Below, piece by piece: positions 45,433-53,219 of a stretch of 64,000 bases of DNA (its first letter is position 1; every line of letters begins with the position of its first letter). The notes beneath the pieces are model-generated. The model was not told the origin of the DNA and ran no database searches. It saw only the letters and a program-made list of their open reading frames with translations. The DNA is from RUG14871 sp045539425 (GTDB lineage: Bacteria > Bacillota_I > Bacilli_A > Erysipelotrichales > Erysipelotrichaceae): NCBI GenBank assembly GCA_045539425.1, contig JAZQFH010000013.1, forward strand, positions 1 through 64,000, given 5' to 3'. The position numbers and the translations under genes are program-made.

Positions 45433-46761
45433 TTACTCTCCCTTATTTGCTGCAATGGCAGTGATTTCTCCCTCTGCCACCCGGATATTCAGCTGATCTC
45501 CGGCTGATACTTCTTCCGCCTTTTTCACGACACTTCCCTCTTTGGTGACGATCGCATATCCCCTCTGTAAGATCTCCAACGGGGAATAGGCGCTCAGAAG
45601 TTTTTCTTTCTGTTGCAGAGAGTCGGCATACTGCTTTGCAGATAAGTGAATCTCTGCTTTCATTTTATCATAATAACGTTCCAATTGATATTTGCAAGAA
45701 GACAGCAGAATCTCCTGTCTGTGCACAAGTTTCTGCTGATTCTGCTTCAGTCTTCCTTCATATTTCATCTGTAATGTCTCAGGATAGCGGTTCAGATAAT
45801 CCAGCGTCATCATTAATGTCGTCGACGGTTTCAGAATCAGCTGATCCTTAAGGTGCGGAAGACGGTGTTCCATAAGTGAGGAAAGACGGTTGCGGTTCAC
45901 ATCATTTCGATGGGAAATGCTGCGCTGCATCCGCATCTTCTTCTGCTCGATTTCGCTTAGGACATCCGTCAGTTTCGGGGCAACAAGTTCTGCAGCACCT
46001 GTCGGGGTATTGGCTCTGACGTCCGCCGCAAAATCACTTAAGGTGAAGTCCACCTCATGCCCGATTCCGGTAATGATGGGTGTTTCACAGTGGTAGATTG
46101 CCTTAACGACGCTCTCTTCATTGAAGCACCAAAGATCTTCCAGAGATCCCCCGCCTCTGGCAAGAATGATGACATCGTGATGGTTCTGATCGGCTTCTCT
46201 GATTCTTGAGACGATGTTGGCAGCTGCCGTTTCTCCCTGGACCAAAGAGTAGTAATCCGTGATCTTTGCGACAGGCCATCTTCTTTTCAGTGTTGTCAGG
46301 ATGTCGGAATGCGCCGCGGTGTGCTCTCCGCTGATCACCGCGATATCAAACGGATAATGCGGCAGAGGCTTTTTATGATCTTCACGGAAGTAACCTTCCT
46401 GATACAGTTTCGCTTTCAGCTCCTCAAAGCGCTGGTAGAGCAGACCGATACCGTCCGGCTGCATTTCATAGACATACAGCTGCAGTCTTCCGGTTTTCTC
46501 ATAGATGGATGCCTTGGCACGCAGCAGTACCTTGGCCCCTTCTTTTACCGTAAAACCGATGCGTCTGGCATAGGTGGAGAACATGACGCAGGAGATCGCA
46601 GCTTTTTCATCCTTTAAAGTAAAATAAAAATGACCGCTTGAGTGATTCACAAAATTGGATATCTCTCCTTTCACCCATAAGGAAGAGAGATAGGCATCGT
46701 TTTCTAAGCGGTTTTTTAAATAGTTGATAAGCTGTTCTACACTCCAGCTGCGAATGCTCAT
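45433..46761 (-). CDS. xseA: Exodeoxyribonuclease VII large subunit
   Basis: 442 residues: N-terminal OB fold (VKGEISNFVNHSSGHFYFTLKD), catalytic domain with ILARGGGSLEDLWCFNEE and ITGIGHEVDFTLSDFAADVRANTPTGAAE, then a coiled coil for XseB. It degrades single-stranded DNA from both ends. It overlaps nusB by four bases. In Bacillus folD lies between nusB and xseA; it is missing here. Confidence 0.95.
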   Translation of the reverse strand: MSIRSWSVEQLINYLKNRLENDAYLSSLWVKGEISNFVNHSSGHFYFTLKDEKAAISCVMFSTYARRIGFTVKEGAKVLLRAKASIYEKTGRLQLYVYEMQPDGIGLLYQRFEELKAKLYQEGYFREDHKKPLPHYPFDIAVISGEHTAAHSDILTTLKRRWPVAKITDYYSLVQGETAAANIVSRIREADQNHHDVIILARGGGSLEDLWCFNEESVVKAIYHCETPIITGIGHEVDFTLSDFAADVRANTPTGAAELVAPKLTDVLSEIEQKKMRMQRSISHRNDVNRNRLSSLMEHRLPHLKDQLILKPSTTLMMTLDYLNRYPETLQMKYEGRLKQNQQKLVHRQEILLSSCKYQLERYYDKMKAEIHLSAKQYADSLQQKEKLLSAYSPLEILQRGYAIVTKEGSVVKKAEEVSAGDQLNIRVAEGEITAIAANKGE

Positions 46762-47162
46762 GCTTTATCCAGAACTCCGTTAATCAGTTTATAAGTGTCT
46801 TCATCACAGTATTTCTTGGCCAGACGCACGGCTTCGTCAATGACGACTGCCTTGTCATAATTCAGGCCTTTATACTCTGCAAGAGCGACTAAAAGAATCG
46901 CACGTTCCACATAACCCAGACGGTCATAATCCCAGTTGACAATCTGCTTGCCGATGAAGTCCGCATAATCATCTTCCTTGTCCATTAAGACTTCGATGAC
47001 ATCATAAAAATACGTATTGGCTTCTTCGTTGGATGTACGCAGCTGCTGCAGTACATCCGCCAGTTCCGTATGAAGCAGCAGATATGTATAGAGAGCCTTC
47101 ATCAGCTCTTCTCTCTGGGCATGTCTTGTCATAGGCTTTTCAGTCTGGGAATACGTTGTCAT
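46758..47162 (-). CDS. nusB: Transcription antitermination factor NusB
   Basis: 134 residues, all helical. MTRHAQREELMKALYTYLL and the ending KAVVIDEAVRLAKKYCDEDTYKLINGVLDK match the family. It joins NusE/S10 at boxA in rRNA operons. The ATG at 47162 has AGAGG upstream; a start ten codons later is possible and would fit the family better at its N-terminus. Confidence 0.92.
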   Translation of the reverse strand: MTTYSQTEKPMTRHAQREELMKALYTYLLLHTELADVLQQLRTSNEEANTYFYDVIEVLMDKEDDYADFIGKQIVNWDYDRLGYVERAILLVALAEYKGLNYDKAVVIDEAVRLAKKYCDEDTYKLINGVLDKA

Positions 47163-47171
47163 ATATAACCT

Positions 47172-47486
47172 CTAAAAAATAAATTCTTCCACGTTAACAG
47201 CAATATCATAACATTTAATATCCGTCATCTGGTAGATATTGTTGAAAATGCTCTCCTGCAGATACTCGCAGATTGTGATCGCATTGGAATTCAGATGAAC
47301 ACGGACATTCACGCGGATGGACAGTTCGTTGTTCTGGCTGCGGCATAGAATGGATTTCTTGTCGACCAGTTCGACATCCTCATTGGTATTAACGCATTCA
47401 TTGACGATGGATTCGAAAACGCCCAGATTCAGGGAGATTTGCGATTTGTTGGTTTCGTTTGTTACTTGAATGTATTCATTTGCCAT
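47172..47486 (-). CDS. Asp23/Gls24-family envelope-stress protein
   Basis: 104 residues with two beta-alpha repeats (LSIRVNVRVHLNSNAITICEYLQESIFNNIYQMT) as in Asp23/YqhY. Place and size match Bacillus yqhY, which precedes nusB and is linked to control of fatty-acid synthesis. It stands nine bases before nusB, with an AAGGTGAT site at its start. Confidence 0.85.
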   Translation of the reverse strand: MANEYIQVTNETNKSQISLNLGVFESIVNECVNTNEDVELVDKKSILCRSQNNELSIRVNVRVHLNSNAITICEYLQESIFNNIYQMTDIKCYDIAVNVEEFIF

Positions 47487-47499
47487 AATATCACCTTCA

Positions 47500-48420
47500 C
47501 TAGTATATCATATTCCTGAAATATTCTCTTGTCGATTTTTCATCCCTGACAAGCTGTGCCTTCAGCTCATCAAGCGAGGCAAAGCGGTAGTCACTGCGTA
47601 AAAAGGCATGGAATCTCAGGGTGACTTCCCTGTCGTAGATATCTTCATCAAAATCGAGAATATGTGCTTCCACGACGATTCTGTGCTGTTCAAATACCGT
47701 CGGATTGCGGCCGATATTGATCATGGCAGGATATTCTTTCTCATCCAGGATCAGTGTACCGGCATAGACGCCGATTGGTAATAACATTTTATCCTTCTCA
47801 TAGGAGACGTTCGCTGTCTTGTAGCCGATCGTCCGTCCGATCTGATGCCCTCTTTGAACCGTACCGGTCTGGAAGTATTCCCTGCCCAGTAACCTGTTCG
47901 CAAGCGTGATGTCTCCCTTTTCAATCAGCTGCTTGATCCAGGTGGATGAAATCTTGGTATTATCGTATTTCACGGCCGGAATCACTTCGGTCGGAATTTC
48001 ACTCTCTTTTAAATCATCCGCCGTTTTCTGCGGGAAGGCACCGAATGTGAAATCATATCCGCAGATCAGCGTATCGATATTCAGCCACTTCAGACATTTT
48101 GTTATAAAGTCATCCGCGGATGTATCTGCCATTTTCTTATCAAAATTCAGTAAGATCAGCTCATCCACCCCGAACTTCTGAAACAATCTAGAGCGCTCTT
48201 TTAAGGTCGTCAGCCGCTTCACGGGTTCTTTGGTGAAATAGGAGCGCACATCCGGCTCAAACGTGATGACCGCAAATTTCAGCCCCTTCTTTTCGGAGAG
48301 CTCTTTTGCACGGTTTAACAGTGCTTTGTGACCGCAATGCAGTCCGTCAAAGTTGCCGATCGTCGCAATGCAGGAAACGGAGCGCTGATGCGGATAATGC
48401 TTAATATATGTCGTCTTCAT
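47500..48420 (-). CDS. ribF: Bifunctional riboflavin kinase / FAD synthetase
   Basis: 306 residues: nucleotidyl-transfer domain with IGNFDGLHCGHKALL near residue 22 and a C-terminal flavokinase barrel (LLPIGVYAGTL; MINIGRNPTV). It converts riboflavin to FMN and FAD. It shares one base with the truB stop codon (TAATG), so it is coupled to truB as in many Firmicutes. Confidence 0.95.
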   Translation of the reverse strand: MKTTYIKHYPHQRSVSCIATIGNFDGLHCGHKALLNRAKELSEKKGLKFAVITFEPDVRSYFTKEPVKRLTTLKERSRLFQKFGVDELILLNFDKKMADTSADDFITKCLKWLNIDTLICGYDFTFGAFPQKTADDLKESEIPTEVIPAVKYDNTKISSTWIKQLIEKGDITLANRLLGREYFQTGTVQRGHQIGRTIGYKTANVSYEKDKMLLPIGVYAGTLILDEKEYPAMINIGRNPTVFEQHRIVVEAHILDFDEDIYDREVTLRFHAFLRSDYRFASLDELKAQLVRDEKSTREYFRNMIY

Positions 48421-49265
48421 TACCAGAGCCCTCTTTCACAATGGAACCGTTTGCCTTCCTTACGTGCATATACGGCAACGGCCTGATTCTGATAACGAAT
48501 GAGAACCTTGTCTTCTTTCGCATCCAGTTCAATATCTCTTCCGTTAAACAGGTCGCTTCCCTCCGCATAATCAACGGTTTCCATGCCGATCGCATCATCA
48601 ATCGGCATAAGCGGTGTATCTAACGTGACATCAGAGAGTTTGACGGCATTCTTCAGAGAATAGTTTCCAACCATCTCCCGTCTGAGGGAACTCATCGCGC
48701 CGAGGTTTCCCAGACGCTCTGCAATCCCTTCACATAACGTGCGGATATAGGTGCCGCTGGAAACATGGGCACGGAAACGGATTTCCTCATTGCTCATTCC
48801 CAAAAGGTCGAGTGAGAAGATTTCGATGGGACGCTCTTCCACTTCGATTTCCTTATTCGCTCTGGCATATTCATACAGCTTTTTACCGTTTACTTTAATG
48901 GCACTGTAAAGCGGCGGTTTCTGCATCTGTTTGCCCAGCATGGACGCAAAGAGAGTTTCCACTTCTTCTTTTAAAACGTGCCTTACTTCCTTCTCTTCCA
49001 GGATAGTCCCCCAGATGTCTCCGGTATCATACTTCGCGCCGAAGCGCAGCGTTCCCACATAGACTTTGGAATCCTTCTGAAGATAAGGCAGAACCTTGGT
49101 GGCTTTATTTACAAGAACGACCAGCAGCCCCGTTGCATTGGGGTCCAGCGTTCCGGTATGTCCGATCTGACGCGTAAAAAGAATCCGCTGAAGTCTTTTA
49201 CAGACATCAAACGAAGTCATGTTCTCATCTTTGTCAATCAGCAAAATCCCACTGTTCACGTTCAT
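48420..49265 (-). CDS. truB: tRNA pseudouridine-55 synthase TruB
   Basis: 281 residues. HTGTLDPNATGLLVV carries the catalytic Asp41, and a PUA-like C-terminal end follows. It makes pseudouridine 55 in the T-loop of tRNAs. Usually truB-ribF follow rbfA; here they instead head the nusB/xseA/dxs operon. No Shine-Dalgarno is visible, but an extended -10 box lies eight bases before the ATG, so a leaderless mRNA is likely. Confidence 0.95.
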   Translation of the reverse strand: MNVNSGILLIDKDENMTSFDVCKRLQRILFTRQIGHTGTLDPNATGLLVVLVNKATKVLPYLQKDSKVYVGTLRFGAKYDTGDIWGTILEEKEVRHVLKEEVETLFASMLGKQMQKPPLYSAIKVNGKKLYEYARANKEIEVEERPIEIFSLDLLGMSNEEIRFRAHVSSGTYIRTLCEGIAERLGNLGAMSSLRREMVGNYSLKNAVKLSDVTLDTPLMPIDDAIGMETVDYAEGSDLFNGRDIELDAKEDKVLIRYQNQAVAVYARKEGKRFHCERGLW

Positions 49266-49269
49266 ACTA

Positions 49270-49282
49270 TGGTATTATAACA
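49270..49282. promoter_or_regulatory. Overlapping divergent extended -10 promoters
   Basis: Plus strand: TGGTATTAT (TG at 49270, -10 at 49273-49278). Minus strand: TGTTATAAT (TG at 49282-49281, -10 at 49279-49274). Both are TG-n extended -10 elements, they overlap, and each lies exactly eight bases before its ATG (ttcA-like at 49287, truB at 49265). Confidence 0.65.
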
Positions 49283-49286
49283 TAAG

Positions 49287-50039
49287 ATGAAAAAGATAAA
49301 GAAAGTATTGGGTGCATTAAGAAGAGCAGATCAGGATCATCATCTGATTGCGGACGGTGACCATATCGTGGTCGGTATCAGCGGCGGAAAGGATTCCCTG
49401 ACGCTTTTATATGCCCTCGGTCTTTACCGTCAGTTCAGCAAGAAGAATTTCCGACTTACCGGAATGTTTATCGATGTCGGTTTCGGAGAAGATGGATTTG
49501 ACGCCGTGCAGGAATTCTTCCGCAACAAGGACATTGAAGTCGTACGCATCCCGACGCGCATCCGCTACATGCTGGAGCAGCATCTGCATCACGAGCAGCT
49601 CAACTGCCACCTTTGCTCCAGACTGAAAAAAGGAACGCTGATCAAGGAAGCGAAAGACTTGGGCGCCAACAAGATTGCCTTAGGCCATCATGCGGATGAT
49701 GCCATGGAAACCCTGCTTTTGAATATGATCTACGGTGCCAAGATGGAAACCATGCCCTTTGAACGCTATATGACGCGGGAAGAAGTATATGTCATACGGC
49801 CTCTGCTTTATGCCACGGAAGAAGATATCAAGGATACCGCCAGGGAACTGGAACTTCCTGTGATTACATCGAATTGCCCGCGCAACCACGCTTCCGAGCG
49901 TGAAAACATGAAGATACTGCTTCAGAAGCTGTATGAAAAATATCCGGATGCTCATTCCAGTTTCCTGAAGTCGCTCGAAAATGAAGAGCAGCGTCAGCTC
50001 TGGAGTAAGCCCAAAGACAATACAGATCCAAAAGAATAA
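49287..50039 (+). CDS. TtcA-family tRNA 2-thiolation protein
   Basis: 250 residues. PP-loop SGGKDS (32-37), Cys107 and Cys110 in CHLCSRLKKG, and Cys197 in SNCPRN match the Fe-S-dependent TtcA/TtuA group that activates the tRNA base with ATP and inserts sulfur. The modified base is C32 in characterised TtcA; in Firmicutes the exact target is less certain. No Shine-Dalgarno precedes the ATG; the start is eight bases from an extended -10 box. Confidence 0.87.
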   Translation: MKKIKKVLGALRRADQDHHLIADGDHIVVGISGGKDSLTLLYALGLYRQFSKKNFRLTGMFIDVGFGEDGFDAVQEFFRNKDIEVVRIPTRIRYMLEQHLHHEQLNCHLCSRLKKGTLIKEAKDLGANKIALGHHADDAMETLLLNMIYGAKMETMPFERYMTREEVYVIRPLLYATEEDIKDTARELELPVITSNCPRNHASERENMKILLQKLYEKYPDAHSSFLKSLENEEQRQLWSKPKDNTDPKE

Positions 50040-50066
50040 AAACTTCAGAAATTCTGAAGTTTTTTA
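50038..50066. terminator. Bidirectional terminator between convergent genes
   Basis: AAAACTTCAGAA / TTCTGAAGTTTT with T/A runs on both sides. It serves the ttcA-like gene and the convergent alcohol dehydrogenase gene, overlapping the stop codon of the latter. Confidence 0.88.
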
Positions 50067-51230
50067 TAGACTCATTACATAGATTTTCCGGACTTCTGCT
50101 TCCGTTAGCTGATAGACGGATCCGCATGGGACAGCCTGCGGAATCAGAGGTTCCAGCATGTCCATGGTGATTCCGATCTCATTGAAGCGTGTCGGCAGTT
50201 CCATCTTTCTGAGCCAGTCTTCCAGATACGCGGCTCCTTCTTCCACGATTTCCGCTTCTGATTTTCCTGAGGGATCAATACCGAAGATTCTCGTTGAGAG
50301 ATTACAGAAGACTCTTGGGTTATGTACATAGGCAACACGCAGGAATGCCGGTGTTATAATGCCGAGCGTCTGTCCGTGGATTCCGTTAAAGGTTGCCGTA
50401 ACAGGATTCTCCGCGCCGTGTCCGCCCCAGTCCTGCGGGACTCCTCCGTTACTCAGATCATCCCGATAAGCCATCATGGCACAAAGAGATAGCGTGCTGC
50501 GGACTTTATAGTTTTTCGGATCATCGATTGCCATTAATCCGTATTTCAGCGTTGTTCTGATTACGGACTCATAATAACCTTCGCAAAGAGGTTCTTCCTC
50601 GATCTGCGCAAGATAAACCTCCAGCGCATGCGAGATTGTATCCATGATGCCGCTTGCCATCTGTCTCTTGGGAAGCGTATAGGTCAAAAGCGGATCGACG
50701 ATCGCAAAGTCAAAATAGAGGCATGGATTGGTTAAGGCGTATTTTATGATCGGTATGTGCCTGTCATCCATGATCATGGCACAGTTGCTGCACTCGGAAC
50801 TTGTTCCGGAAAGCGTCACGATGGTTCCGTGCGGCAGGATCTTAGTCTTGATTTCATCACTCAGGGATAATAGGAGCGGATTTGACATTTCAGAGTATGA
50901 GGCAAAGGAGATATATTTCACCGTATCCATAACGCTTCCTCCGCCGATTGCCAGAACAAACGGAATATGATGCTCATGCACCAGACGGATGCCTTCGTCT
51001 GCTTTGGAGACAAGCGGATTTGCCTGAACTCCGCTCAGTTCATAGATTTTAATACCTTCCTTTTCAATGGAATTACGGACCGTTTTTAAAAGATCGTTCA
51101 GATACTCTTTTCCTTCATGAACGATCAAAACAGACTGGTCCGTATATTTGCGGATCATTGCTCCGACTTTTACTTCCTCGTGTTTCCCGAAAAGGATCGT
51201 TGTCCTCTGTAAAAGTTCAAAATTCTCCAT
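50064..51230 (-). CDS. Iron-containing alcohol dehydrogenase
   Basis: 388 residues of the group III (Fe-ADH, butanol dehydrogenase-like) family: NAD(P)-binding region with LAIGGGSVMDTVKYIS (the family has GGGSxxD), then metal ligands in MDTISHALEVY and GIHGQTLGIITPA. It reduces aldehydes to alcohols, or the reverse, in fermentation. The ATG at 51230 follows AAAGGGG. The GNAT gene just upstream ends in a terminator, so it is probably transcribed mainly by itself. Confidence 0.92.
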   Translation of the reverse strand: MENFELLQRTTILFGKHEEVKVGAMIRKYTDQSVLIVHEGKEYLNDLLKTVRNSIEKEGIKIYELSGVQANPLVSKADEGIRLVHEHHIPFVLAIGGGSVMDTVKYISFASYSEMSNPLLLSLSDEIKTKILPHGTIVTLSGTSSECSNCAMIMDDRHIPIIKYALTNPCLYFDFAIVDPLLTYTLPKRQMASGIMDTISHALEVYLAQIEEEPLCEGYYESVIRTTLKYGLMAIDDPKNYKVRSTLSLCAMMAYRDDLSNGGVPQDWGGHGAENPVTATFNGIHGQTLGIITPAFLRVAYVHNPRVFCNLSTRIFGIDPSGKSEAEIVEEGAAYLEDWLRKMELPTRFNEIGITMDMLEPLIPQAVPCGSVYQLTEAEVRKIYVMSL

Positions 51231-51249
51231 AGTTCCCCTTTCCTGATGA

Positions 51250-51282
51250 AATAAAGTCCCGCGCAAAATGAATGCACGGGAC
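51250..51282 (-). terminator. Terminator of the GNAT gene
   Basis: On the minus strand GTCCCGTGC / GCGCGGGAC is followed by TTTATTTC. It lies 11 bases after the GNAT stop codon. Confidence 0.82.
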
Positions 51283-51293
51283 AATATATTCTT

Positions 51294-51764
51294 CTATAAC
51301 AGCTGTTCCAGTACCGTTTTCTGCGGTTTGAATCCCATCTCACGATAGAATTCCGCAGCACCGATATTTCCATCCCAGACATTCAGTACGATGTTGTAAC
51401 AGCCCATCTTCTTTCCATAGGAGGCAGCGGTTTCCAGCAGGTGTTTTCCGAATTTCTGATTTCTTTTATTCGGATCCACACAGATATCGTCGATATAAAG
51501 TGTTTTATGATCGACATAGAGATCGCTGTTACTGACCGGCTGTACTTCAGCCATAATGTAGCCGTATACGTCATCCACATCATCGTCAGTATAGACAAAA
51601 ATAGGCTTCTGATCATCTTCCAGAAGTTGCATCAGTTTTTCACGGTTGTATTTTGTTACTTGCCGCTTGAAGAGATCCGGACGGAGATTGTTGTGAAGCA
51701 TATTCACATCCATCAACAGCTCCAGAATCTTATCCAGATCTTTTTCTTTCGCTAATCGTATCAT
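51294..51764 (-). CDS. GNAT-family N-acetyltransferase
   Basis: 156 residues of GNAT fold. Motif A is IDDICVDPNKRNQKFGKHLLETA (R/Q-x-x-G-x-G/K acetyl-CoA loop), followed by CYNIVLNVWDGNIGAAEFYREMGF. The ATG at 51764 has AAAGGAGGGG upstream; a start 21 codons earlier would read through that site. It has its own -10 box and terminator. The substrate (small molecule or protein) is not deducible. Confidence 0.9.
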   Translation of the reverse strand: MIRLAKEKDLDKILELLMDVNMLHNNLRPDLFKRQVTKYNREKLMQLLEDDQKPIFVYTDDDVDDVYGYIMAEVQPVSNSDLYVDHKTLYIDDICVDPNKRNQKFGKHLLETAASYGKKMGCYNIVLNVWDGNIGAAEFYREMGFKPQKTVLEQLL

Positions 51765-51786
51765 GATTCTACCCCTCCTTTTCTTT

Positions 51787-51792
51787 ATTATA
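51787..51792 (-). promoter_or_regulatory. -10 box of the GNAT gene
   Basis: A perfect TATAAT on the minus strand, 22 bases before the ATG, between the preceding terminator and the ribosome binding site. No clear -35 box. Confidence 0.45.
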
Positions 51793-51800
51793 CCGCATAA

Positions 51801-51833
51801 AGAAAAAAAGAGCATGAAATTTTTCAATACTCT
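51801..51833 (-). terminator. Terminator of the CotH/VTC/DUF4956 operon
   Basis: On the minus strand AGAGTAT / ATGCTCT plus an inner TGAAA / TTTCA pair is followed by seven Ts. It ends the operon 13 bases after the DUF4956 stop codon. Confidence 0.8.
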
Positions 51834-51845
51834 TTCTGTAACTAT

Positions 51846-52511
51846 TTACATTCCGAAGTCGTTCTGATAGCTGACCAGGTTGACACTGATCACACCGCGC
51901 ACCTGCTGCAGATTGAATAAGACCGCTTCCGTATGATTCAATTTCTCGATTTCATACGTTACTTCCGCAACACCCTTCTCGCTTGTGGACTTGCTGCGGA
52001 GATTCTTGCGGGAAAGACCGGCGAGCGCATCGTTGAGTCTTTCTTCCGCTTCCATGTCATAACGGATGATCAGAAGGTACGGTGTCTTCGCCTTGGTATC
52101 CGTTAAGTAGAATACGTAATAGAGGATACCCAAGAGAAGCGAGCCGACGATGCTGATGAAATAGAGGTTGGCACCGGACATGATACCGGCTGTGATTGCC
52201 CAGAACATGAATGCCGTATCCACCGGGTCCTTAATGGCCGTACGGAAACGGACGATACTGAGGGCACCGACCATGCCGAGAGAGAGTGAGAGGTTGGAGT
52301 TGATGGTACGGATGATCATCGCCGTCACCATGGATAATAAGAGGATGCAAAGCGGCATGCTCTTGTTGTAGACGATACCGTTAAACGTCTTGCGGTAGAT
52401 GATGATGATATATACCGATACAATACAACTGACAAGCAGTGACGTCAGGATCATCGGTACACTGACCGGTCCGTTAAACTGTCCTGCGAAAAATTCTCTG
52501 ATCTGTTCCAT
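51846..52511 (-). CDS. DUF4956 membrane protein
   Basis: 221 residues with about four membrane helices in the N-terminal two-thirds and a soluble ferredoxin-like end. GMVGALSIVRFRTAIKDPVDTAFMFWA is the diagnostic loop. Its chemistry is unknown. The ATG at 52511 follows GGGGA. It is the last of three genes (CotH, VTC, DUF4956) that recur together in Firmicutes and Actinobacteria, suggesting one membrane-surface complex. Confidence 0.9.
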   Translation of the reverse strand: MEQIREFFAGQFNGPVSVPMILTSLLVSCIVSVYIIIIYRKTFNGIVYNKSMPLCILLLSMVTAMIIRTINSNLSLSLGMVGALSIVRFRTAIKDPVDTAFMFWAITAGIMSGANLYFISIVGSLLLGILYYVFYLTDTKAKTPYLLIIRYDMEAEERLNDALAGLSRKNLRSKSTSEKGVAEVTYEIEKLNHTEAVLFNLQQVRGVISVNLVSYQNDFGM

Positions 52512-52526
52512 AAACAAATCCCCTTT

Positions 52527-53219
52527 CTATTTCATGCTGCGGCAGAGCGCAAACTTGCTGATGGCAACCCGGACTTTCGGGATGCTGTATAAGATTTCCA
52601 GTATATGCTGCGGAATGAACTCGTTGCATTTGACTTCGAGTACCACAAGGTTTGCCTCCTGAGCCAAAAGCGTTTCAGAGTCAAAATCAAAGAGGTCCGT
52701 GGTATATCTTCCGCTGCGGATATGATAGTCGAATGTGATGCGGACATCACTGACATCATAGATGTATGCGAGGCGGTCATAATCGACGATCACACTCGGT
52801 TTCAGGTGATTGGCACTCACTTCTTCCAGAAAGCTGACCAATAGTTCCCTTCTGTCGTTTCCGACTCGGAGTGTCCCGTCGATGAGTCCTTTTGCTTCTT
52901 CCTTGGTGATGGTGCAGTCTTCCTTCCATGTCATGTTATCATCCTTGTGCTTGCACTCCAGTTTGATAAAGGAAGGATCCTGGTTGTAAAGACGGATGCG
53001 GTATTTCTTGCGGAACTCCACGCCGTCCATCTTTTCCGAAAAAGCTGTTGATAAGTCGTTATCGAAGTAAAGAGAGCGGATGCTGTAGGAGAGATCCTCG
53101 CTGACGGAATGCTCATCCAGCTGCATCACCATCTTTAACTGCTGTTTCAATAAGAGCGTATGATATTCGCTGAGATAGAACTTCATCTCATAGCGGTAAG
53201 GTTTTCTTCTCTCTACCAT
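52527..53219 (-). CDS. VTC-domain (polyphosphate polymerase-like) protein
   Basis: 230 residues of the VTC/CYTH-like tunnel fold. Basic and acidic strand residues such as RYEMKFYL, YRIRLYN and KLECKHKD line the expected catalytic tunnel. In yeast VTC makes polyphosphate from ATP; the bacterial stand-alone forms are unproven. It overlaps cotH by seven bases and precedes the DUF4956 gene by 15. Confidence 0.9.
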   Translation of the reverse strand: MVERRKPYRYEMKFYLSEYHTLLLKQQLKMVMQLDEHSVSEDLSYSIRSLYFDNDLSTAFSEKMDGVEFRKKYRIRLYNQDPSFIKLECKHKDDNMTWKEDCTITKEEAKGLIDGTLRVGNDRRELLVSFLEEVSANHLKPSVIVDYDRLAYIYDVSDVRITFDYHIRSGRYTTDLFDFDSETLLAQEANLVVLEVKCNEFIPQHILEILYSIPKVRVAISKFALCRSMK

